Source: Hyaloraphidium curvatum (Eukaryota > Monoblepharomycota > Hyaloraphidiomycetes > Hyaloraphidiales > Hyaloraphidiaceae). From it: a DNA stretch of 64,000 bases. The notes below the pieces were generated by a model, which had not been told where the DNA came from, did not search any database, and was given only the letters and a program-made list of their open reading frames with translations. Position 1 is the stretch's first letter; each line of letters opens with the position of its first letter. The stretch spans positions 62,001 to 126,000 of the forward strand of contig JAIVFI010000038.1 in NCBI GenBank assembly GCA_025558095.1. Reading direction: 5' to 3'. This document shows positions 19,856 to 29,863 of this stretch, piece after piece. The translations under genes were made by a program, and so were the position numbers.

Positions 19856-21070
19856 ATGGCCGTCCCGGCCCCGCTTCTCCGCTCGGCGGCACGCGTTTTC
19901 GCCCGCCGGTGGCAGTCGGGCGCCCCGCCGCCCCCGCCCGCACCGGCGGTCTCGCCGCTGCCGCCCGTCCGCCCGCCGCCGACGCCGTGGGGCGGCCGCG
20001 CGCCGACCTTCGCGTCCGCCGCACCGCCGCCGGGCCACAAGCAGCAAAAGATCGTGCTGCCCGAGCCCGCGTTCCGCGAATGGCGCATCGACACGGCCGG
20101 CGCCCGCGTGCGCATATCGAAGGCCTACAGGCGCGGCTCGCTGCTCTACGACACACCGACCTCGCACCCCAAGATCGTGCTGCCGCACGTGCAATTGAAC
20201 CACGCCGAGGCGCTGTACAAGACGGACGATCTGCCGGCGGTGCCGGTGCCGGGGGGCCTGGCGATCCCCGCGCCGGTGGCGATGCCGCTGGGCGCGCTCG
20301 CGGTGGTCATGAAGGAGGAGCTGGGGGTGGACCAGGTCGAGCTGTGGGACTGCGTGGCTTTCGACGAGCCGGCCGACGGGGTCGGGGGCGCGAAATCGGA
20401 GGTGGAGGACGCGTCGGCGGGGAACTACCACCCCGACGCGCCGCGAACGGACGGCGATGCCGCGCTGCCGCTCAAGACCCTCCGCCCGGGCACCCGCTGG
20501 TCCAACTTCGCCGCCTTGGGCGACGTCTTCACCGAGGCCATGCAGGGATTCTCGCAGGGCTTCTTCATCGCCCACCCGGAGCCCGGCGCGCCCGCGGAAC
20601 AGCCCTGGCGGGTGACCTACATCAAGGTGCCATCCCTCCCCGAGCGCCTCGCGCCCGCGCTCGCGATCCTGCTCCCCCTGCGGGAACGGCTGTCGGTCCT
20701 GGACGCGCGCAAGGCCGAGCTGGACGCGCACTCCTCTGTTGCTGCTCACCGCGCCCTGGTGGCTGCTTTCTCGGCCCTGTGCAGCTACACGGTGGTCGTG
20801 GGATACCTGGTCTTCATAGGCAGCGATTGGGACACGATGGAACCCATCACGTTCTACGTCGGCCTGTGCTTCGCGGTGGCCGTGTCGGGATTCTACCTCG
20901 CCACACATAGGGCATTTTCCTACGAGACGCTGCACTCCATGGCGCACGAGAGGAGGATGGCGCGGCTGTACAGGGAGAAGGGGTTCGACCTGGAGGACTG
21001 GAAGCGGACAAAGGCCGAGGTGGAGGCGTGGGACGCGTGGATGGCGGCCGTCAAGAGGAGTTACAACTAG
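19856..21070 (+). CDS. MCU: mitochondrial calcium uniporter pore subunit
   Basis: Single exon, 404 residues from ATG 19856. An Arg/Ala-rich presequence (LLRSAARVFARRWQS) is followed by a Pro-rich linker and the matrix domain. The diagnostic pore motif is WDTMEPITFY (Trp about 325, Asp 326, Glu 329), flanked by two transmembrane helices, with coiled-coil segments before and after. The Asp and Glu line the calcium filter. The central residue is Thr (DTME) where most animal proteins have Ile (DIME). The protein forms the Ca2+ channel of the inner mitochondrial membrane. MCU is patchy in fungi. No MICU or EMRE gene is seen in the window. Confidence 0.9.
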   Translation: MAVPAPLLRSAARVFARRWQSGAPPPPPAPAVSPLPPVRPPPTPWGGRAPTFASAAPPPGHKQQKIVLPEPAFREWRIDTAGARVRISKAYRRGSLLYDTPTSHPKIVLPHVQLNHAEALYKTDDLPAVPVPGGLAIPAPVAMPLGALAVVMKEELGVDQVELWDCVAFDEPADGVGGAKSEVEDASAGNYHPDAPRTDGDAALPLKTLRPGTRWSNFAALGDVFTEAMQGFSQGFFIAHPEPGAPAEQPWRVTYIKVPSLPERLAPALAILLPLRERLSVLDARKAELDAHSSVAAHRALVAAFSALCSYTVVVGYLVFIGSDWDTMEPITFYVGLCFAVAVSGFYLATHRAFSYETLHSMAHERRMARLYREKGFDLEDWKRTKAEVEAWDAWMAAVKRSYN

Positions 21071-21184
21071 CTTTCCGGGCGGGAGGGTGTCGGAGGGCGG
21101 GGCATGGGGTTGGCAGTGTCGATACCAACGAGAACCATAGAGAGGTCGTGTTGTTCCCCGCGCTCCCGTCCCGGAACACAACAA

Positions 21185-21815
21185 TCACGGGCTGACGCCC
21201 TCGGGCACGATCGTCACGGGGCACGGGGCGAGCTTGATGATGGCCTGCGACGTCGACGTGTGCGTGAACCTGTCCGGACGCATGAGCTCCCTCCTCCGCC
21301 TTCCGCCCGACCGGCGCCGGCACCCACGCCCTGAACCCCTTGAGGCTCGTCCGCCCGACGACGATCTGCTCCACCCCCTTGTCCTTTGCCAGCTGCGCGA
21401 CCACGTGCCCTTCCTCCCCCCTCGCCAGCACCACCTCGACCTTTGCCCTGCCCTCCTCCACCGCCTTGGCAAACCCGGCGCAGCCCTCCTCGCGCAGCAC
21501 CCCCTCCACAAACACCGTCCTCATCGCCGCCCGCACCTGCTCCTCCTCGTCCCGCGACTCGGGATCGTACTCCCCGGGCTCCATGTCCACCCGCGCCTGC
21601 TCGGTCGCGCTGAGGCCGTAGCTGTACCACAGCTCCCTTGCCGGACCCGAGGAGCGGGGCGGCAGCACGTGCAGCAGGAGGAGCACGTCGGCGGAGGTCG
21701 CGCCGAGGCGGAGGCGGCGCGCGGCCCAGCGGAGGGCGGCGGAGGAGGGCGGGGAGAAGTCGAGGGGGAGCAGCACCGTGCGGGGCGGGTAGGCGGCGGC
21801 GGGCGCGGAGGCCAT
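21185..21815 (-). CDS. UspA-type universal stress protein
   Basis: Exons 21815-21328 and 21269-21185 (58 bp intron, donor gtgggt); 190 residues. The fold opens with TVLLPLDFSPPSSAALRWA, contains LLLLHVLPP and EQIVVGRTSLKG, and exon 2 restores the expected last strand SQAIIKLAPCPVTIVPEG. The ATP-binding G-x2-G-x9-G(S/T) loop of ATP-binding members is not clearly present, because the stretch after VVGRTSLKG is short. Usp proteins act in stress responses, usually as cytosolic dimers. Without the intron the frame reads into a non-homologous tail, which supports the splice. Confidence 0.85.
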
Positions 21816-22266
21816 CGCGTCGGTCCGGCGCGGGAAAGTTCGGCCGCGGGCTCCGGCGGTGGCCCGTGCTGTTTGGCGACGGAGTTGGGGAGTCAACGGC
21901 GGGCTGCGGCAGCCGGCGTCCCCCACCAACCAAGGGTCCCTGATTCGAACTGTAATCCGGAATCCCGGGCTCAGTAGCGAGGAAATCGTCTGATGGACGA
22001 CCGATGATTGTCTGCCGATGGACCTTGCAGGCCGAGATGAAGCTGGGCATCTACCTCGCAGCAGGCTTGTCGCTGCACGCCCACGTGAGTTCCAACTTTG
22101 TAACGGTCAACTCGCTTGCCTCCCTTCATGTGCGACTTCGAGAGACCTCATGCTCGAGAACCAGAGATCGGAGATCGGGGGATTGTCTTACTGGCTTCGG
22201 ATCAGTGCACCGGCTTCCGCCACCGCGACCGCTTCGTCATCGCACGGCACCGCCCCAAAATCCGCG
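21816..22266. other. divergent intergenic region
   Basis: About 450 bp between the UspA gene and the MYND gene, transcribed away from each other. AT-richer near 21940-22150. No gene or tRNA found. Confidence 0.5.
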
Positions 22267-23943
22267 ATGGACGCCGCATTCCTCACCGCCGACGTACTCG
22301 GAAAGGTCTCTGAAGTGCTGGTCGGCGCTGGAAAGCTCGCCACGGTTGCCGCCCTCTCGTCGGCGTCCCGCGAGCTCAGGCGCCTCCTCCTCCCCGTGCT
22401 CTTCCGCCGTCTCGCCGTGGGCCCGCGCGTCCCGGTCTCCACGTGGCGCTCGGTGCTCGATGCCTTCGGAGGGAAGGAGCTGCCCGTGGTTTCGCTCCGC
22501 ATCGATGTCCCGCTGCCGCCCGGGAGCATCGCGGAAGCCATCGCGGGGGAGCGCCGCCACCTGCAAGCCTGGCACGCAGTGATCCGTGACCTCCTCGCCT
22601 CGTGCGCGTCGCTCAAGGATCTCGAGATCGTGATGCCGCCGGAAACGACCGACCACCTCAGCGTGAAGCAGATCATGACCGCGCCTCCCGAGCTCGTGGA
22701 CGCCATGGCCGATCCTTCGGGCGTGTTCCATTTCCCCTCGCGGGACGAAGTTAAGGACATCAGGGAAGCGCTGGCGAACATGGGAGCGAGGCCGGCGTTC
22801 GAGCTGGCCCTGCCGCGCGGTCTGGACCGCTTCTCCTTCTCGTGCATCGCGGCGGACGACGCCGTCAACGTCTTCCGGGCTGTTGCAGGGTCCACTGGAA
22901 TCGGAGAATGGGGCTACTCGGGGCCAGTGCTCGATCTGGACCTCTACGGGGGCTTGTCCGCCTTCCGCCCGGCCGTGTCCTCGCTGACGTCGGCCTCCTT
23001 CGCCGGCCGCCCCTTCAACGAGTACGACCCGAGGAGATCGGCGAGCGAAATGCTGGACACCATCGAAGCGTCGCCGCGGCTGCGCAAGCTGGCCGTCGAT
23101 CACGTGTTCCTCGGCACGGCATCTCTTGCGAGCCCGCGTTTCTCGTTCACGCTCAAACAGCTCGACGAGCTCCGTTCCCTGTCTGTGTGCGCCATCGGGA
23201 TCCCGCAAGGAGTTGCTCTGTGGCCTGGGAGCTTGCTACGGTGCCTCGAAGGCTTCGAGATCGCATTCGGAACGGACAACGACGAGACGCAGGACGGCCT
23301 GGAGCTCCTCGCGAGCCTGCGCCTCAGCCCGAACTTCGAGCTCGTCGTGGAAGATTCCGTGATGACGGGCCACGTTTTACGTCGCACGGTCTCGTCGTCG
23401 GCCCTGAGGAACCTGAAGGTCATGGTGTCGATGCAAGGGCTCCCGGGGCGACTCGCGCTGCTCGTGCGGGGTCCGCTTCCCCGGGACCTCCGCCGGCTCA
23501 CCATCGACGTGCTCGCGATGGCCGACATCTACCAGGACTTTGCAACCGAGGTGCTGCGGGTCGTGGACCGCGTCGCCTTCGCCCTTGTCTCGCGCGGATC
23601 GCTCCCCGAAGGTCTCTCCGTCCTGCTCGACATCCGATCCATCGTTCGCAGCGAGCTGGAGCACCTCGTCGACAAGGTTGCGCTCGAGTGGGACCCGTCG
23701 CGCGGCGTGTTCCGCCGCCTCGCTTGGGAAGGCGCCGGCGACCGCACTCCGCTTCCGATCGAGGTGGGCACCGGGTTCTGCGCATCTTGCGGCAAGCAGC
23801 TCGTCGGCACCAGATTCGTTTGCTCCGGGTGCAGGAGCGAGAGGTACTGCGGGGGTCAGTGCCAGAAGAAGGCGTGGGTTGCCGGTGGGCACAAGAGGTT
23901 CTGCGCGGCGATCAGGTCGGGGCACGGTGTGCTGTCGGACTAG
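22267..23943 (+). CDS. F-box/leucine-rich-like protein with C-terminal MYND zinc finger (copy A)
   Basis: Single exon, 558 residues. The N-terminal 40 residues (LTADVLGKVSEVLV...ALSSASRELRRL) look like a degenerate F-box helix pair. The middle 400 residues carry irregular leucine-rich segments. The C-terminal MYND finger spans about 505-546 with all eight ligands (CASC, CSGC, YC-x3-C, H-x3-C). MYND fingers recruit protein partners. ATG 22267 matches the start of the close paralogue at 31354-33015, with which it aligns along its whole length. Function unknown; such families are often expanded in basal fungi. Confidence 0.85.
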   Translation: MDAAFLTADVLGKVSEVLVGAGKLATVAALSSASRELRRLLLPVLFRRLAVGPRVPVSTWRSVLDAFGGKELPVVSLRIDVPLPPGSIAEAIAGERRHLQAWHAVIRDLLASCASLKDLEIVMPPETTDHLSVKQIMTAPPELVDAMADPSGVFHFPSRDEVKDIREALANMGARPAFELALPRGLDRFSFSCIAADDAVNVFRAVAGSTGIGEWGYSGPVLDLDLYGGLSAFRPAVSSLTSASFAGRPFNEYDPRRSASEMLDTIEASPRLRKLAVDHVFLGTASLASPRFSFTLKQLDELRSLSVCAIGIPQGVALWPGSLLRCLEGFEIAFGTDNDETQDGLELLASLRLSPNFELVVEDSVMTGHVLRRTVSSSALRNLKVMVSMQGLPGRLALLVRGPLPRDLRRLTIDVLAMADIYQDFATEVLRVVDRVAFALVSRGSLPEGLSVLLDIRSIVRSELEHLVDKVALEWDPSRGVFRRLAWEGAGDRTPLPIEVGTGFCASCGKQLVGTRFVCSGCRSERYCGGQCQKKAWVAGGHKRFCAAIRSGHGVLSD

Positions 23944-23990
23944 ATGCCACTGTAGCCGAATGAAGTTCTGCATTCAGATCATTGCTCGCA

Positions 23991-25409
23991 TCATCCCGTC
24001 GACGTCGCGGAGTTCCAGGACGTGTCGCCGAACTGCCGCTGCGGCTCGTGCTCCCTGTTGTACAGCCGGCACGCGCGCAAAAGAACCAACCCGAGCGGAT
24101 CCCACCGCTCCACGCGTGCAATCCACTCTCTAGGAACCGCCGCCAGCCCGTACATGGCCCCGACGATCTGCCCCGTTATCGCGGTGGTCGTGTCCGCGTC
24201 CCCGCGCATATTGGCGCACTTCAGCATCGCTTCGCTCGGCGAGCCGGCGGTCCACGCGCAGTGCAGTGCCATCGCGAGGGCGTCCATGGCGTACGAACCG
24301 ACGTACCCGGGCTGTGCACGCGCGCGGGAGGGGCTGAAGCGATATGAGGGGGCGCGCCAGCGCCAATCGCGGTCCTCGAGCTCGGCGGAGGCGTTCGACG
24401 CGTGGCGATCCTCCTGCATCGACGCCGCCAGGCACTGCACGCTGTACAGCGGGGATTCGAAGGAGCCCGGCAGCGCGGCAAGGGCCGATTTGGGTTCCAG
24501 GCCCTCGCAAGCGGCATCGATCGACGCCAGCATCACGTAGACCATGAGGCGGCAGCACTCGGCCGCCTCGTCGCCCTGGTGCGTCGTCTTGGACTGCCAA
24601 TATGCGAGCGCCATGGCGTCGTCGTACCGGCGCCTGCGCTGCGCGGGCGTCTCGCCGGCCGGAGCCCGGGAGAAGAAGACGGCCGCGGGGGCAAGGCGCA
24701 TCAGCGAGCCGTTGCCCGACGTGTCGCGGTCGCCCGCCCCGGTGAACATGGTCTCCCGCTGGAAGAACTCCTCGAAGCTCGCGCCGATGTTGCCCCCGAG
24801 CCCGACCGAGCTCGCGACCGCACGCTCAGGGTCGTATCCAAAGGCGTTGCAGTAGCCCAGGTGCCACCAGAGCACAAAGCGGAGGCGCAGATCGTGCGGA
24901 TCCAGCCTGCCGCGGGCCATCAGGCTCTCGGCGAAGCAGAGGGCCATCGACGCGTCGTCGGTCCACTGGCCGGGTTTGAGCTGGAAGCGGTTGCAGCCTT
25001 CTCCGCGCCACGTGGCTTCGTCGAAGCCCGCGAGCCGCGGCTGCGCGGTCGGGTCGTAAGACACGACGCGGAACTCGAGCGGCGCACCGAGGGCGTCCCC
25101 GACGACCAGGGCGACGAGCGTCGCCACGGCGTGTCGCTCCCGCGTATCTCCGTCCGCAGCAAAAAGGCGGCGCCGCACCGCGTCGCTCCTCTCGCGCAGC
25201 TGCCCGTCGCTCTCGCCGGACCGCAGGAGCGAAACGCGCGCCAGCGCGTCGGGCCGCCACGCGTGCCGCCGAGCTCGGAGCAGTCGCGTGCCGTCCGGGT
25301 GCACGAAGAGTGAATGAATCTCCGCGTCGCTCGGTGCTGGCATCGCAGCCAGGATCTCCGCGGCACTTCTTTTGCGCTTGTCTGCACGGCGCGATTGTTC
25401 TTGGCCCAT
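23991..25409 (-). CDS. ADP-ribosylglycohydrolase family protein
   Basis: Single exon, 472 residues. The family removes ADP-ribose from proteins or small molecules using a dinuclear Mg2+ centre. Motifs in order: GDALGAPLE, GQWTDDASM (metal-binding Asp pair), GNGSLMRLAP and MRGDADTTTAITGQI (second Asp set). About 100 extra N-terminal residues, basic at the start, precede the domain and may be regulatory. ATG 25409 follows an in-frame region without coding character. The gene converges with the MYND gene (47 bp apart). Confidence 0.9.
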   Translation of the reverse strand: MGQEQSRRADKRKRSAAEILAAMPAPSDAEIHSLFVHPDGTRLLRARRHAWRPDALARVSLLRSGESDGQLRERSDAVRRRLFAADGDTRERHAVATLVALVVGDALGAPLEFRVVSYDPTAQPRLAGFDEATWRGEGCNRFQLKPGQWTDDASMALCFAESLMARGRLDPHDLRLRFVLWWHLGYCNAFGYDPERAVASSVGLGGNIGASFEEFFQRETMFTGAGDRDTSGNGSLMRLAPAAVFFSRAPAGETPAQRRRRYDDAMALAYWQSKTTHQGDEAAECCRLMVYVMLASIDAACEGLEPKSALAALPGSFESPLYSVQCLAASMQEDRHASNASAELEDRDWRWRAPSYRFSPSRARAQPGYVGSYAMDALAMALHCAWTAGSPSEAMLKCANMRGDADTTTAITGQIVGAMYGLAAVPREWIARVERWDPLGLVLLRACRLYNREHEPQRQFGDTSWNSATSTG

Positions 25410-25622
25410 TTCCAACTGGCCCCCACTCTCGTTTCTAGGCTTCGGCGCGTTGATTTGCTTGTTTGCGTCGACTAAACAACAGACGCGGATCAAGTCAGGG
25501 CAGGGCAGGAGAGCTGCTGCATTCGGATAATCGCTTTCATCATGAGCGCCATAGATTCGTTCGACGCCCGGTTTCCGCGGGTCGGGCCAGCGAGTGTCTG
25601 ACCGACTCCGCGATAGTTCGAA

Positions 25623-26722
25623 ATGGCGCCGAAGCAGCCGACCCCGTCGCGGGCCGAGCTGCTCTCGCGCATGATCGACGCGGTCAACGACGACGACCCC
25701 GCGGCGCTGGGCGCGCTGTCGACGCGGGCGGCGCGGCGGCCATCGACGAGCGCGACGAAGATTCGTTCGCCTTGCTGCATACGGCGGCGTACAACGACCG
25801 CCCGCGGTGCGCGGCGCTGCTGCTCGACCGCGGCGCAGACATCGAGGCAAAGACGGCGTACGGCGAGACGCCGCTGGTGGTCGCGAGCATTTACGCGCCG
25901 CGCGTGGCCGAGCTGCTTTTGGATCGCGGCGCGCGCCCGGACGTGCCCGACAAGTGGGGCAACACCGCCGCACGCCGCGCGGCCGAGGGCGGCTTCAAGG
26001 GGCCCCCCAGGGGCGATCCGTCGCGGGCGAAGTTGGTGGCGCGGCTGAAGGAGGCCGAGGCAAAGGCAAAGGCCAGGCTCAGGGACGACTGGGACGGCAG
26101 GCGCGAGGCGGCCGACGCCCTGCGCGCCAGGGGCAACGCCGAGTTCCGCAGGGGCAACCCGGCGAGGGCGTTGGAGCTGTACCGCGAAAGCCTGGAGCAC
26201 ATGCAGGACGCGCGCGTGTTCAACAACATGGCAGCGGCGAGGCTGCAAATCATGCTGGCGGAGGAGCGGAGCGCAGGGAGCATGACGCGCAAGGCGTACG
26301 AGGGCTTCTTCAGGGCCGTGAACGACGCCGGCAAGGCCTCGCGGATGGATCCGACGTCGGTCAAGGCATGGTACCGCATGGCCAGGGGCTACATGGGCTA
26401 CGGCGACTTTCTCCGGGCCCTGGCGCACCTCAAGGACGGCCTCGAGCACTGCCCCGGCGACCCGGAGCTGACCAAGCTCGCGGCGGAGCTCAAGGACCTC
26501 GGCGTCAAGGACGGCATCTCGAACCCCCTGTCGCCGGCCGCCCCGCGGCTGCGCGCGCTGCTGGATGCCGGGGCGAGGAGCTCGCCGTGCGCGTGGTGCC
26601 AGGGGCCGCTCGCGGAGCCGCTGGCGCAGTGGGAGGGGTGCTGCCCGTACTGCGCGATGGACCCGCCCGACAAGGTGGACAGGGCGAGGCTGGACGGGCT
26701 GCGCTTGGGCAAGGCGTGTTGA
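25623..26722 (+). CDS. ankyrin plus TPR protein with a C-terminal zinc-ribbon-like motif; apparent frameshift
   Basis: Coding starts at ATG 25623 (MAPKQPTPSRAELLSRMIDA) in one frame and continues from about 25718 to 26722 in another. Ankyrin repeats follow (LLHTAAYNDRPRCAALLLDRGAD), then a TPR-like region (ALRARGNAEFRRGNPARALELYRESL; AWYRMARGYMGYGDFLRALAHLKDGL) and a CAWC...CPYC ribbon. The repeat register carries straight across 25718 if one base is missing between the Leu and Asp codons, so a one-base deletion is the simplest explanation. A 70 bp intron from 25682 is formally possible but has a poor donor and would delete a good repeat. TPR/ankyrin proteins are co-chaperone-like adaptors. 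Confidence 0.65.
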
Positions 26723-27287
26723 TGCGCGCGGGGGATGAAGCGCTCGAAGTCAGTAAGCCGGGACCGGTTGTGATTGTCCGTCGCAACTGCGGGGCGTTGT
26801 GCGTCGACCCATGATCAATCGTCGCTGATGACGAATCGTGCCTGTTGCCGCCGAATCGGCTATCAATCCGGCCAGCGTGGGATGTTTGGACGGCGAGATC
26901 GACCATGGTCCCTTCTACGTGGGGTTGCCGAAGGCCTGGATTGCGGCGGCCGACAGGACAAGGACGCAAGGCCGCCCGCCCGCCGGACCGATTTCGGCCA
27001 CAGTGGGAGCCCTGATGGCCGCCAAAACGTAGGATTGGCGTTTGAGAGAAGGTACTTTGTTGGGAATGTGGTCTCCGGGGCGGTAGTAGTGGGATGTCGC
27101 CACCGGAGAGTAACAACGTCAGTAGGGACTTTTTGTCCTAGGGACCTGGTTCCACAGCTCCGAAACCCGGGACTTCCCTTCACTCGACCCCGAGGACGCC
27201 CAGGAGCCACTGGGCCCCTTAATTCTGTAGCACCCCTCCGGGGCTTCCACCTCTCCTCTCCTCTCCCTGCTCCGGACTGGCGCCGCG
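26723..27287. other. intergenic region
   Basis: About 565 bp before the lectin gene. CT-rich just upstream of 27288 (ctctcctctcctctcc), a common feature of fungal promoters. No gene found. Confidence 0.5.
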
Positions 27288-29765
27288 ATGGCCGGCACCG
27301 CCCGACCCGCGGCTTCCCGGCTGCCCCGGCTCGCTTGGCTTCTGCTCGCTCTCCCGGTCTTCCTGGGCCTCCTCTCCGCCGCCCGCGCCGAGCGGCCGTC
27401 GTGGAACGCCGACGTCCGCGTGGAACTCCTCGGGGGCCCGGTCCCGGCCGGCCGGTCGGCGTGGCGCCAATGCGCGCGGATGGACGTCGCCAACCCCGCC
27501 GAGCTGCCCGGCGCGTGGGAGGGCACCCTGGAGATCACCGGCGGCGCGGTGGTCAGCGTCGCGGACGGCTGCGCGGCGTCGCTGAGGCCGCTGCGGGGCG
27601 AGGGCGCCCCGGGCACAAACTTGTACGAGCTGGACCCGTGGGAGGGCGTGGAGACGGCCATCGCCGCCAAGGGCGAGGCGCAGCGGGTGGTCGAGTTCTG
27701 CGTGGCATACCGGAGCGCGTGGAGCGCCGTGCCGAGGGTGCGGGTGGTGGCGCCCGAGGACTACGTCGAGGCGCCGTCGGGCGTCGTCGGCCAGCGCAGG
27801 CTCGTGCGCAGGGGGGAATTCTACGCCGACTGGTAGGTCGATCGCCGAAGAAGCAGTGGATGAAGCTGATGGCTCCGCAGGTCCACCGGGCAGTGCCGGT
27901 GCCGCGTCAACGGCCGCGCCGGCGACCAGCTGCCGCCTTCCCCGCCGCCGCCGGCCCCGGCCACGTCGGCCGCCCCGCCGCCGCCTCCCCCGACCTCGAC
28001 CGCCACCCAAACCCTCACGCGAACGGCCACGACTCTCACGAGCACCACGTCGGCGACGGAAACGCGCACGAGGACGACGACCACCTCGTTCACGTCGAGC
28101 ACGACCACCGCCACCCCTTCGCCCCGCCCGCCCATCCTCTTGACGGTCAGCGAGAAGGCCGTCATCTCGAACTCATCGCTCGTGGCAACCTCGGTCATCC
28201 GCTTCGTCGGCGTCGCCGAGCCGATCTCGTCCGCCAACACCGTGCAGGTCTACATGACCACGCCCTCCAATCCCGCCCCCGTCTCGGGCTCGGCGACATC
28301 CATCGCCGGCACCGGCCGCTTCTCCTTCAACACCACATCGCTCGCCGACGGCGTGTATATCTTCACCTTCACCACCTGGGTCGGCAGCACCCAGCACACC
28401 GTCACGATCGACACCACCACGCCGCCGAACCCCATCCTGACCAGCGTCAACGGGCAGAACCCCGAGGCCTTTGACCAGGCCAGCACCGGCGTGCTCACCT
28501 TCGAGGGCACCGCCCGCGCGGGCGACAAGGTCAACATCTACGCCAACTCCACCGACCAGACCGTCATCGTGGGGACCAACGTCACCCGCCCCGACTCGGG
28601 CTTCACCGTCGTCACGGAATCCGTCGACGACGGCAGCTACATCTACTCGGTCCGCTCCGAGTCCCCCGCGGGCGCCGTGAGCCCCGGCGCCGCGTTCGTG
28701 GCGGGCGGGCAGAACATCACCATCGCCAAGCCCGGCGCCGCGGCGTCGCAGGGCTGCCTTCTTCTCGCCGAATCGTTCGGGCGCAGCTCCGTGGACGTGC
28801 CCAACTTCATCGCCCTGGGCGACACCTGCCTGACGGGCATGAACGCCTCCGAGACGCTGGCCTACAATGCGACCAACAACCTCCGCGGGTGCCCGCGGAC
28901 CAACCCTGTCGCACCCGTGGGATACCTGCAGCTCACCAGCCAGGCTAACTGGCAGTCGGGCGCGATCCTGCTCAACGACGAGATCCGAGGGGGCGACGGG
29001 TTCGAGGTCACGATGGACCTGTACCAGTACGGCGGCAGCGGCGCCGACGGGATCGCCTTCTTCCTGGTCAAGGGGGAGACCAACCTCGTCGCCGCGGGCG
29101 GTTTCGGGGGCAGTCTTGGTGCGTTGCCGCCCGCACCCTTTCCTCCCCGACGACTGCTCACATTCCAACCCCACAGGCTACGCGCAATATAATGGAGGAG
29201 GGGGGTTGCGCAACGGCGTCTCGGGCGCCTACGTCGGCATCGGCTTCGACGCCTTCGGCAACTTTGCCCGCGACACCGAAGGCCGCGGGTCAGGCACCCC
29301 GGGCGGCAACTGCACCACCATCTCCCCCCACAATGCGGCGCAGGCGCCCAACGCGATCACCGTCCGCGGCCCCGGGAACGGGACGCTGGGGTACTGTTGG
29401 TTGGCGACGGCGGTCCTGCCCAACCAATGGCAAACAAACGGCCGGATGCTGCGCGCGGGCACCCTGGCCACCGCGCAGCGCACCGCGCGGCTCACCGTCA
29501 GTCCGACGGACGCCAACGGCGACGCCACGTTCAAGGTGGAGATGAATTACTACGATGGAGTTGGCTGGAGGACGGAACTGACGGTTCCGGCGCCGAAACC
29601 GGTGCCGGACTCGTACAAGTTCGGGCTCGCCAGCGGCACGGGGGTGAGTTGTCGTCTGCAGGGACGTTCCCACACCATAAGCTGACCATCCGCGGTTCTT
29701 TCTAGGCGCAAAACGACTTCCACCTGGTCAGGAACCTGGTCGTCAAGTCGCGGAAGATGTGCTAG
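27288..29765 (+). CDS. large secreted L-type-lectin-like adhesin with Thr-rich stalk
   Basis: Exons 27288-27832, 27881-29118, 29177-29643 and 29706-29765; 769 residues. Signal peptide at 1-36. Residues about 40-185 form a Cys-containing domain of unknown family. Next is a stalk of Pro then Thr/Ser (likely O-glycosylated), a stretch like bacterial Ig-like modules (TVTIDTTTPP; TGVLTFEGTARAGDKVNIYA), and an L-type lectin domain: the strand GFEVTMDLYQYGGSGADGIAFFL, the GGSLGYAQ turn and AYVGIGFDAFGNFA. Frames join exactly at all three introns (48-62 bp). Bacterial and amoebal surface lectins share this layout, so lateral origin of the modules is possible. Probably a wall or extracellular adhesin. 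Confidence 0.8.
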
Positions 29766-29863
29766 AATTGCGGCCGTGCCGCGCAGTTCTGCAGGCATGG
29801 GGAAGCGCGAATAGATTTGGAGCGTCGAACACCACCGCTGGTGCACTGCACCGCGCTGTCCCG

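Noticed and set aside
21930-22000. tRNA-like T-loop (GTTCGAATC) on the minus strand
   Set aside because: No pairing T-stem, acceptor stem or anticodon arm; chance match.
25682-25751. Intron to explain the ankyrin/TPR frame change
   Set aside because: Donor gtcaac is poor and removal would delete a good repeat; a one-base deletion fits better.
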